Source: a bacterium | GTDB lineage: Bacteria > Krumholzibacteriota > Krumholzibacteriia > Krumholzibacteriales > Krumholzibacteriaceae | Reading direction: 5' to 3' | Assembly: GCA_020350885.1 (NCBI GenBank) | Contig: CP070727.1 | Span: forward strand, 2,549,830 to 2,613,829 | Length of the DNA stretch: 64,000 nucleotides | Shown: in pieces, positions 54,968 through 61,785 of the stretch | Layout of the letters: each line of letters starts with the position of its first letter | Numbering within the stretch: position 1 is the first letter of the stretch | Program-made: the position numbers and the translations under genes | The notes under the pieces: generated by a model | Told to the model about the DNA's origin: nothing | What the model saw: only the letters and a program-made list of their open reading frames with translations | The model's database searches: none

Positions 54968-55954
54968 ATGCGAAAGGCCAGGCCTGTTCTTGTTACCGTT
55001 TTCCTGCTGGCAATCCTGATGCCCCTTCAGGGGGAGACGTATACCCAGTGCTACGGTCCCCTTGCCCTGGCTGAGAGCTACTTCGAGTTCGACTATCTCG
55101 TGCGCCTCGCTGTGCACTTCGGGAACCTGTCCGACCTGCCGGACAATATCGTCTGCTGCAGGGCGGCCACGCCCGGGGAGTCGCCGATCGAGGTTCCGAT
55201 CTACGCCTATAATCTGCACGAGGGTATCACTGGAATCGAATTCACGGTGGAGTCGAACGATTCCATCGCCGACTTCGTGCCTGCACACTGCTTCTGTATC
55301 CATCAGAAGGACGTGTGCAAGTACACTGATTATTGGTGTATCGACCTCCAGCTCTGCACGTGCGAGATGATATGCGGACCGGTGCTGGTCGGCCATGTTG
55401 TGGTCATCCCCGTCTCGGGAGCCGATCCCCTCTTCATCGATCTCGTGCCCAACCGGCAGACGCACCAGATGCTTGCCTCCGATGTGCACGGCAGGGAGCA
55501 CAACGTCTTCTCGCCCCACCACGGGGGTTACATCGGAGACGGTTTCCTGTACGCGTGCCAGGAGCCGATCTGCGAGGAGCCGAACTCGCCGGTGCTCGAT
55601 TTCGACGCCTCGATGGGGCATGTCTGCGCGGTGAGGCTTGCATGGCGCGCCGGAGGGGGCAACCGCACCGTGATCCGGTTCCGGACCGATCAGTATCCGA
55701 CCGGATACGAGGACGGTGAGCTGGCGATAGAGATTGCCACCATACCGGGACGGACGTATCTGTTCTACCACACGCACTTCCCGACGGAGCACTACCTCTA
55801 CTACAAGGCATTCTCGATAACCCGCGATGCGGCGGGAGATGTCGTGAACAACTCCTTTGTGGAATGCTCGTCGGTCGACTGCCTTCTTGCTACCTGCGTA
55901 AACGCAACGGAGGAATCTTCGTGGGGTAGCATCAAGAAGCAGTTCACCGAGTAG
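54968..55954 (+). CDS. Cysteine-rich secreted protein of unknown function
   Basis: A 328-residue protein with a signal peptide ('MRKARPVLVTVFLLAILMP'). The mature part has roughly seventeen cysteines, many paired ('IVCCRAA', 'HCFCIH', 'LCTCEMICG'), so it is probably disulfide-bonded and extracytoplasmic. 'GITGIEFTVESNDSIADF' resembles the cohesin-like beta-sandwich seen in FCB secreted proteins. It lacks a 'YPNP' sorting tail. I do not recognise the family. It has its own promoter and lies convergent with a HAD gene. Confidence 0.65.
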   Translation: MRKARPVLVTVFLLAILMPLQGETYTQCYGPLALAESYFEFDYLVRLAVHFGNLSDLPDNIVCCRAATPGESPIEVPIYAYNLHEGITGIEFTVESNDSIADFVPAHCFCIHQKDVCKYTDYWCIDLQLCTCEMICGPVLVGHVVVIPVSGADPLFIDLVPNRQTHQMLASDVHGREHNVFSPHHGGYIGDGFLYACQEPICEEPNSPVLDFDASMGHVCAVRLAWRAGGGNRTVIRFRTDQYPTGYEDGELAIEIATIPGRTYLFYHTHFPTEHYLYYKAFSITRDAAGDVVNNSFVECSSVDCLLATCVNATEESSWGSIKKQFTE

Positions 55955-55990
55955 GGACAGTGTGTGTAAGGAAATCGGTCTGGCGTTTGT

Positions 55991-56689
55991 CTAACGATTG
56001 TCCGGGTCTCGGATCAGACGGAGGAGTGTGAGTAGCTCGTCCATACTCCCGAGTGTGAGATCGGCGCCCTGGAGATCGAATCCCCTCGTAATCGGTGTCT
56101 CGATAATGATCACGTCCATACCCGCGCCCTTTGCACTCCTGATCCCCTTTTCGGCATCCTCGATTGCACAGCAGCGCTCTGGCGGCATGCGGATCGCACC
56201 GGCCGCCGTGACGTACGTTTCGGGATCGGGCTTGTAGCGTGTGATGCCGTCCTTGCCGACGACGGCGCCGAAGAACGTCTCGAGTCCGTTGGCTTTGAGA
56301 ATCGCCCGGATATCCTGCTCGTACGAACCGGAGGCGATGGCAAGCGTGTAGCCGGCCGCATCGAGCTCACGGATAACCTGTTCGGCGGCGGGGACGAGGC
56401 CGATCTCCCCGCTCCGGCAGAATGCGGAGTAGATAGGGTCCTTGTATCGTCTGACCTCGTCTGGATCGAGGTCGAGATTGTACCGCCTGATCTCCCCCTC
56501 GGCGCCCCCTCCCTTCGATGTCCACTCCCGCCAGTACTCCTTGCGGTCGAGCACATGATTCCATTTGGCGAAAGCCCGGGAGTATGCCTCGAAATGATAC
56601 GGCTCCGAGTCGACGATGATGTTATCAAAATCGAATATGACGCCGTCGGTACCGTCGAGGATCCGCCGGAGTCGCTCTGTGTTCTGCAC
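55991..56689 (-). CDS. HAD-superfamily phosphatase (beta-phosphoglucomutase-like)
   Basis: A 232-residue enzyme. I chose GTG at 56689 since AAAGGAA lies 6 nt upstream and it follows the neighbouring stop; ATG at 56725 would overlap that gene. Motif I 'VIFDFDNIIVDSEPYH' (nucleophile Asp and acid Asp), motif II 'LAIASGSYEQD', motif III Lys in 'RYKPDPETY' and motif IV 'CCAIEDAEKGI'. The cap follows motif I (subfamily I). Beta-phosphoglucomutase or a sugar-phosphatase fits; the substrate is open. Confidence 0.85.
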   Translation of the reverse strand: MQNTERLRRILDGTDGVIFDFDNIIVDSEPYHFEAYSRAFAKWNHVLDRKEYWREWTSKGGGAEGEIRRYNLDLDPDEVRRYKDPIYSAFCRSGEIGLVPAAEQVIRELDAAGYTLAIASGSYEQDIRAILKANGLETFFGAVVGKDGITRYKPDPETYVTAAGAIRMPPERCCAIEDAEKGIRSAKGAGMDVIIIETPITRGFDLQGADLTLGSMDELLTLLRLIRDPDNR

Positions 56690-56702
56690 GGTCGTTCCTT
56701 TC

Positions 56703-57551
56703 TTACCATTCCTTTCCGAGCACATCGACGCCGCGCCGCAGGGGCACGAGAAACCGCAGGAAGCGGTACATCAGATAGCATTCCAGTGCGAAGGAGAGGA
56801 ACCCGAGATAGCCGAGCACCGGCATCTCGAAGAGCTTGATCTCGGGCAGGTACGGCACGTGGTAGTTCCACTTCGTACCTGCCCAGAAGTTCCAGAATTC
56901 CCAGAGAACCCCGCAGACCGCCCCCGAGAGAATAAGGGAAACGAAGAAGCGGTAGTTGCCCCTTCGAAACATCGCCGAGAACGAGCCGACATTCAGATGA
57001 TCGTTCATTCCCTCGAACCAGAGCAGCACGCTGATCCAGGGAAGGGGGCAGAGGTAGCGGGAGGGAAAGAGGAGTGTGACGACAAAGAGCACAAAGCCGG
57101 TGTAGAAGAATCCCTGCACCACCCGGGGGCTGAAATTCACGGGCCGGCGGCCCGTCAGACGTTCGCCGAGGAGTGTTTCGATGAGCTCCGCCGTCAGTAG
57201 GATCCCCGGAAGGATCGTCCCGTACGACCAGGCATAGCCGATCCAGCGCGCAGCGGTGCCCTCCGGCAGGTTGATGTATGACCAGTTCTTGAGCAGGAGG
57301 TTTACACCCTCGAAGACGTACCAGGTGATGATCGAGAGCGGCCAGAGGAGCAGGAACTCGGCACGGCGCGCCGTCAGGGGGGATTCGCCCTTGAGGGATG
57401 CTATGAGGGCATCCATGAGCAGGATGTAGCCGGTCCAGACGAGGGGCGTGAAGTAGGTTTCGACGAATGCATTCCCCCTGAAGAGGAGAATCTCGCCGAT
57501 GACGAGAATCGCAACGCCGATCAGGCCATGTATGGGGAACCGTCGCTTCAT
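56703..57551 (-). CDS. Polytopic membrane protein of unknown function
   Basis: A 282-residue protein with about eight helices ('IHGLIGVAILVIGEILLF', 'TYFTPLVWTGYILLMDALI', 'VVQGFFYTGFVLFVVTLLF'). Between them are aromatic Trp-rich stretches 'LWEFWNFWAGTKWNYHVPYL' that suggest a conserved family, but I cannot name it. It is upstream of and probably cotranscribed with the HAD gene (14 nt). Confidence 0.65.
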   Translation of the reverse strand: MKRRFPIHGLIGVAILVIGEILLFRGNAFVETYFTPLVWTGYILLMDALIASLKGESPLTARRAEFLLLWPLSIITWYVFEGVNLLLKNWSYINLPEGTAARWIGYAWSYGTILPGILLTAELIETLLGERLTGRRPVNFSPRVVQGFFYTGFVLFVVTLLFPSRYLCPLPWISVLLWFEGMNDHLNVGSFSAMFRRGNYRFFVSLILSGAVCGVLWEFWNFWAGTKWNYHVPYLPEIKLFEMPVLGYLGFLSFALECYLMYRFLRFLVPLRRGVDVLGKEW

Positions 57552-57675
57552 GGTATCACACGATCGTTTCGTTCGATGCATCGCCTCGGCTTTTCAATGC
57601 GGTTGGTATGCAACTCTCCAGAAAGAAACATAAGGTCGAGCGCTCCTTGACGATGCACCGTAAGGCAATATTCGA

Positions 57676-57705
57676 TTGACGGTACGGCTGCAAACCTCGT
57701 AAGCT
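57676..57705 (+). promoter_or_regulatory. Possible promoter for the anion transporter
   Basis: TTGACG (57676-57681), 18 nt, TAAGCT (57700-57705), 68 nt before GTG 57774; an alternative TTGACG starts at 57648. Confidence 0.4.
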
Positions 57706-57773
57706 ATGGGAGAAAAGTACCATCGATTTCTCATTTCCTCAAGTAGTCCTTTGGATTTGTCTGGAAGGGGCTC

Positions 57774-59354
57774 GTGAACTCGCCTGCTGCCGGAACACCA
57801 TCCCCCCGCAGGGGCACCATCGGCTTGGTTCGGAAGACTCCCTACGGTTTCCGTAGCCGGTTCGGCCTGCTGCTCGGTCCCCTTCTCTTTGTTGTCTTCC
57901 TCGTTCTTCCCGAACGTGTCCTGGAGGGCGATGCGAAACGGGTGGCGGCGGTGGCTGCACTGATGGCCGTGTGGTGGATCTGCGAGAGCATCCCCCTTGC
58001 GGCGACGGCCCTCATACCTCTTGTGGCCTTTCCGCTGCTCAAGGTTGTGCCGTGCCGGACGGCCGCCTCTTCGTATGCGGCCCCGGAGATATTCCTCTTC
58101 ATGGGCGGCTTCTTCATCGCCATCGCCATGCAACGCTGGAACCTCCACCGGCGGATCGCACTCGGTATCGTGCGCCTCGTGGGGGTCCGTGGCGACCGGA
58201 TAATCCTGGGATTCATGCTGGCCACGGCGTTTCTGTCCATGTGGATCTCGAACACGGCAACCACGATGATGATGCTTCCGATCGGGCTGGCGGTGCTCAT
58301 GACCCTCGAGGAACACACCACGGGGGCCTGCGGGGAACGGTTCTTCGAATTCAAGACTGCCCTCATGCTTTCGATTGCATACGCCGCAAATATTGGCGGT
58401 ATCGGAACCCTGATCGGCACACCGCCCAATATCGTATTCGCAGCCCAGGTCCGTACCCTCTTTCCCCGCGCTGGGGAGATCAGTTTCGTCAAGTGGATGG
58501 CGGTGGGGCTCCCGCTCGTGGCCGTCTTCATACCGATTACCTGGCTCGTGTTGACGCGGCTGGCCCTGCGGGGTGCGCACATCGTTGCGGGAAGCGGCGC
58601 GGATGCGATCGAGCGGGAGCATGCCGCACTCGGACCGATGAGCCCGGGTGAGAAGCGCACCCTCGTGGTCTTTCTGGCAACGGTTGCCGCCTGGATCACG
58701 CGTGCGGATATTACGGTGGGCGAGTTCACATTCAGGGGATGGGCATCTCTCTTGTCACTCGGCCCGTTCGCACACGATTCGACGGTTGCCATGGCTGCGG
58801 CGATCACCCTTTTCCTCGTGCCTGTCGACTGGAGAAGGGGGATCTTTCTACTCGACTGGAAGTCCGCTCGAGAGATCCCCTGGGGGATACTCATCCTCTT
58901 CGGTGGTGGAATCGCCCTCGGCAAAGGTTTTTCCGAGAGCGGACTGGCGGCGAAGATCGCCGGGGCGATGGAGATGTGCGGGGGTGCACCGATCGTGCTC
59001 CTGATCGTTCTCACAGCCCTCCTGGTGACCTTTCTCACCGAGATTACCTCGAACACGGCGGTCGCCACGATCTTCCTGCCGATACTTGCGGCCACCGCTG
59101 TCGGGCTCTCTCTCCATCCCTTTCTGCTCATGATCCCGGCGGCGATCTCCGCCTCGTGTGCGTTCATGCTGCCGGTTGCAACGCCGCCGAACGCCATCGT
59201 CTTCTCGAGTGGTGCGATTCCCATGACGGGGATGGTGCGGATCGGCGTGATGATGAACTTCATCGGCATCGCACTCGTTACACTCGTCGTCTATCTGCTG
59301 GCGATCCCGGTCTTCGGGATTCTTGTATCGAGGCTGCCTGAATGGATCGGTTAA
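57774..59354 (+). CDS. DASS-family sodium:dicarboxylate/sulfate symporter
   Basis: A 526-residue inner-membrane transporter of the SLC13/DASS family. Key parts: 'MWISNTATTMMMLPIGLAVL' (SNT motif of the first Na+/substrate site) and 'FLTEITSNTAVATIFLPI' (second SNT), 'IAYAANIGGIGTLIGTPPNI' and 'CAFMLPVATPPNAIVFSSGA'. The two SNT repeats and P-P-N are the pseudosymmetric substrate sites. Likely takes up C4-dicarboxylates, which would feed sdh; sulfate or other anions remain possible. GTG 57774. Confidence 0.9.
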   Translation: MNSPAAGTPSPRRGTIGLVRKTPYGFRSRFGLLLGPLLFVVFLVLPERVLEGDAKRVAAVAALMAVWWICESIPLAATALIPLVAFPLLKVVPCRTAASSYAAPEIFLFMGGFFIAIAMQRWNLHRRIALGIVRLVGVRGDRIILGFMLATAFLSMWISNTATTMMMLPIGLAVLMTLEEHTTGACGERFFEFKTALMLSIAYAANIGGIGTLIGTPPNIVFAAQVRTLFPRAGEISFVKWMAVGLPLVAVFIPITWLVLTRLALRGAHIVAGSGADAIEREHAALGPMSPGEKRTLVVFLATVAAWITRADITVGEFTFRGWASLLSLGPFAHDSTVAMAAAITLFLVPVDWRRGIFLLDWKSAREIPWGILILFGGGIALGKGFSESGLAAKIAGAMEMCGGAPIVLLIVLTALLVTFLTEITSNTAVATIFLPILAATAVGLSLHPFLLMIPAAISASCAFMLPVATPPNAIVFSSGAIPMTGMVRIGVMMNFIGIALVTLVVYLLAIPVFGILVSRLPEWIG

Positions 59355-59830
59355 ACGGAATAAGACTGGGAATAAACAGCCAGGTGCTCAAGATAACCGT
59401 GCTGAATCCGCAGCTCGAGATGGATGTGCACCAGATCCTTCGGGAGCTGGGGCTCACTTCCCGCTGGATAGCGCGTTCCGAGCTCTTCGCCTGCCTCGAT
59501 ACGCACGGCAGGGTGGAGGGAATCGCATGTACCAAGGTCTTCGGTGAGGACTGCTTGCTCTTGCTCGTGGCCGTGCGGCAAGGGGTGCAGCGGAAAGGGC
59601 GCGGAAGCGCCCTTGTAAATCATGTCCTGGGGTATTATGCTGGGAACTGTAAGCGGGTGTACGCCCTCGCAGCCGGCGCCGAGTCGTTCTTCCTGCGATT
59701 CGGCTTTCAGGCGGTCCCGGCGGGAGGGCTTCCCGAGACGATAACGGGCTCACCGGAGCTCGGGGAGCACCTCACACCGGAGATGGCGGCGATGGTGCGT
59801 TCCCTTCCCCGGAAGACGGTTATCACGTAA
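59342..59830 (+). CDS. GNAT-family acetyltransferase
   Basis: A 162-residue enzyme starting inside the transporter gene (13-nt overlap), so translationally coupled. The acetyl-CoA loop is 'VRQGVQRKGRGSALVNHVLG' (Q/RxxGxG/A). 'GIACTKVFGEDCLLLLVAV' is the strand before it and 'ESFFLRFGFQAVP' the C-terminal substrate part, somewhat like citrate-lyase-ligase or ArgA-type GNATs. Substrate unknown. Confidence 0.8.
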   Translation: MDRLNGIRLGINSQVLKITVLNPQLEMDVHQILRELGLTSRWIARSELFACLDTHGRVEGIACTKVFGEDCLLLLVAVRQGVQRKGRGSALVNHVLGYYAGNCKRVYALAAGAESFFLRFGFQAVPAGGLPETITGSPELGEHLTPEMAAMVRSLPRKTVIT

Positions 59831-59950
59831 CGGTGCTATCGGGACGTACTTCCAGGACGTCCCCGGAAATCGGTTACCTGCTAGTGTTGCTGTTAGGGGC
59901 GGCTACACCCGGAATTCCCCGGAAATCCTTGATTGGATAATATTGCATAA

Positions 59951-59979
59951 TGGACATGCGGGTGCAGACCTGCTATATT
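59951..59979 (+). promoter_or_regulatory. Promoter of the PP2C gene
   Basis: TGGACA (59951-59956), 17 nt, TATATT (59974-59979), 27 nt before ATG 60007. Upstream (59854-59930) CCCCGGAAATC occurs twice as a short direct repeat. Confidence 0.5.
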
Positions 59980-60006
59980 GGGATGTCTTTTTGTCGAGGT
60001 GATCTG

Positions 60007-60768
60007 ATGTCAGGGAGTGCTTCACAGGATATATTCGAGATCGGTGCGGCGAGTGACCGCGGCTCGGTTCGTGAGTTCAACGAGGACTACTACGGGGTAT
60101 TCGAGCCGGAGACCGAGGAGCTCATGGCGAGCCGGGGGGTCCTGACCGTTGTCTCGGATGGAATGGGTGGGCATTTCTCCGGGGGTGCCGCCAGCAGGAC
60201 GGCCGTCGATGCCCTGGGCGAGGTCTATTTCGAGGACTCGCAAGGGGACGCCTTGAACGCGCTCAGCTGGGCCTTCAAAGAGGCCAACCGCCGTGTCTTC
60301 GAGAAGGTCGGTGAGGGGCGGAAGGGTCTTGCCGGTACGACCTGCACCGCGGTCGCTCTCTTCGGTGACAGGGTTCATATCGCACATGCGGGGGATTCAC
60401 GGGCCTATCTGGTTAGGGATGGTGCAATGCACCAGCTCACACGGGATCACAGCGTCGTCGGGGAACTCGTGCGCCAGGGAATGCTCGATAACGATGAGGC
60501 GCGCAGCCACCCGCACCGCAATATCATCACGCGGGCCGTGGGCTTGCGTGATGAGATCGATATCGATATCTGCAGGGATATCCGTATCGAGGAAGGTGAT
60601 ATCGTTCTCCTCTGCTCGGACGGACTCTTCTCGATGATCGCCGAGGACGAGATCGCCGAAATCGCATCCGGCGCACCACCGGAGGATGCGTGCGAGCGGC
60701 TTGTCAAGCGGGCGAAGGAGGAGGGGGGCACCGATAACATCACGGTCATAATCGCCAAACGACTGTAA
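60007..60768 (+). CDS. PP2C-type serine/threonine phosphatase
   Basis: A 253-residue metal-dependent phosphatase (PrpC/Stp type) that reverses Hanks-type kinase signalling. 'ASDRGSVREFNEDYYG', 'VVSDGMGGHFSGGAAS' (metal Asp-Gly), 'TTCTAVALFGDRVHIAHAGD', 'LTRDHSVVGELVRQG', 'NIITRAVG', 'VLLCSDGLFSMIAEDE' and 'GGTDNITVIIAKRL' are all in register. ATG 60007 gives the normal length; upstream in-frame ATG 59950 would overlap the promoter. No kinase gene is adjacent. Confidence 0.93.
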   Translation: MSGSASQDIFEIGAASDRGSVREFNEDYYGVFEPETEELMASRGVLTVVSDGMGGHFSGGAASRTAVDALGEVYFEDSQGDALNALSWAFKEANRRVFEKVGEGRKGLAGTTCTAVALFGDRVHIAHAGDSRAYLVRDGAMHQLTRDHSVVGELVRQGMLDNDEARSHPHRNIITRAVGLRDEIDIDICRDIRIEEGDIVLLCSDGLFSMIAEDEIAEIASGAPPEDACERLVKRAKEEGGTDNITVIIAKRL

Positions 60769-60837
60769 GAACCGCTCACGCGCGAAATTGCCGCATCCGT
60801 GCGATATCCCCACACAACACTATACCAATCCAAATAT

Positions 60838-61485
60838 TTAAAAGATTACATTGAAGCCGGCACCGAAAAGCACCGTATCGTTGAGGGAGATCTCTGTGAA
60901 CACCTGGTATTCATGCGTGATGCTTACATTCACACCCGCCCGAATCACCGTGTCGGTATCAGAATCCCAGTCGTCCTCGCTGCAGGGCCAGCACTGGCCG
61001 CGCTCTTCGCCGCATGACGGTCGTTTGACGAAGTAGGTGGTAAGAAGCATTAATGAGGCGTATGGCTCTATCGGTACGTTTGTCTCCGCCCGAAGTATAC
61101 CGCTCGCCATGATGGTCAGGCCGAGCTGGTTGCGGTTGTAGCTGCCCGAGCGGAAGTGGCCGAAGGAGAGCCCCGCCGCCAGATCGACCGGGAAGTCCGA
61201 GGAGCTGCTTATGGGATAGTATTTGAAGTCGACGCCCGCCCCGATGGAGTTCTCCCCGCACTCACGGTCGTATCCGATCTGGAAGCCGATATCGCTCCTG
61301 CCGGTGACGAGGAACCGGGCCATAACACCTGCGCGGATGGCCTCCTCGCCGGCCAGGAGAAAGAATCCCCCCTCACCCTCGCTTGCGACGGCCGCCGTCG
61401 TGAACTGGCCGAAGCTCTGGGTGTGGGCGGCAGGCGGGTGGGTGAGGAGCACGAGGAGCGGCAGGATCAGCAGCGCTTTCTTCAT
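60838..61485 (-). CDS. Predicted outer-membrane beta-barrel protein
   Basis: A 215-residue protein with signal peptide 'MKKALLILPLLVLLTHPPA' cut near 'AHTQS'. TAAGGAG (61498-61504) is the RBS. Alternating strands ('GFQIGYDRECGENSIGAGV', 'PVDLAAGLSFGHFRSG', 'YQVFTEISLNDTVLFGAGFN') end in the aromatic 'VIF', as is usual for BAM-inserted barrels. A Cys-rich loop ('CGEERGQCWPC') is notable. Function unknown. Confidence 0.68.
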   Translation of the reverse strand: MKKALLILPLLVLLTHPPAAHTQSFGQFTTAAVASEGEGGFFLLAGEEAIRAGVMARFLVTGRSDIGFQIGYDRECGENSIGAGVDFKYYPISSSSDFPVDLAAGLSFGHFRSGSYNRNQLGLTIMASGILRAETNVPIEPYASLMLLTTYFVKRPSCGEERGQCWPCSEDDWDSDTDTVIRAGVNVSITHEYQVFTEISLNDTVLFGAGFNVIF

Positions 61486-61668
61486 CCGATTGTCTCCTTA
61501 CAGGGCACAGCTTCGAACCACTATAGCACGCGGGGGATCGAGATGCGAATGGTAAAGTGCAATTCAAGTCTTTACATTTGTTAATTATTTGTTATAATTA
61601 TAATTAGGGGTGATTCTATCGGCGCATCGACCCCATATTCAGCCCGAATCTTTTTTTCTAATTTTGTA

Positions 61669-61696
61669 TTGACACCCTATATCTGGTGTGTAATAT
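61669..61696 (+). promoter_or_regulatory. nrdJ promoter
   Basis: TTGACA (61669-61674), 16 nt, TAATAT (61691-61696). The spacer is almost filled by an NrdR-type box, so a bound repressor would cover the polymerase site. The leader is about 83 nt. Confidence 0.75.
61674..61689 (+). promoter_or_regulatory. NrdR box 1
   Basis: ACCCTATATCTGGTGT matches the 16-bp NrdR consensus acaCwAtATaTwGtgt at 13 positions by hand alignment, and it lies between -35 and -10 of nrdJ. Confidence 0.65.
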
Positions 61697-61707
61697 TCAA
61701 CGTCGCC

Positions 61708-61723
61708 ACAAGATATAGAGTAC
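61708..61723 (+). promoter_or_regulatory. NrdR box 2 (weaker)
   Basis: ACAAGATATAGAGTAC matches the NrdR consensus at 11 of 16 positions. It begins 34 bp after box 1, close to the about three helical turns usual for paired NrdR boxes, just past the expected transcription start. Confidence 0.45.
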
Positions 61724-61785
61724 GTCGGCTACGGGTCAACTAACGAATCTGATATCGCTAACTTGTTAATATATTGGAGGTTATC

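Noticed and set aside
57842-59269. Long minus-strand frame of 475 codons over the transporter
   Set aside because: Antisense to a clear DASS gene with both SNT motifs; the product is Arg/Ser/Pro-rich as expected of a shadow.
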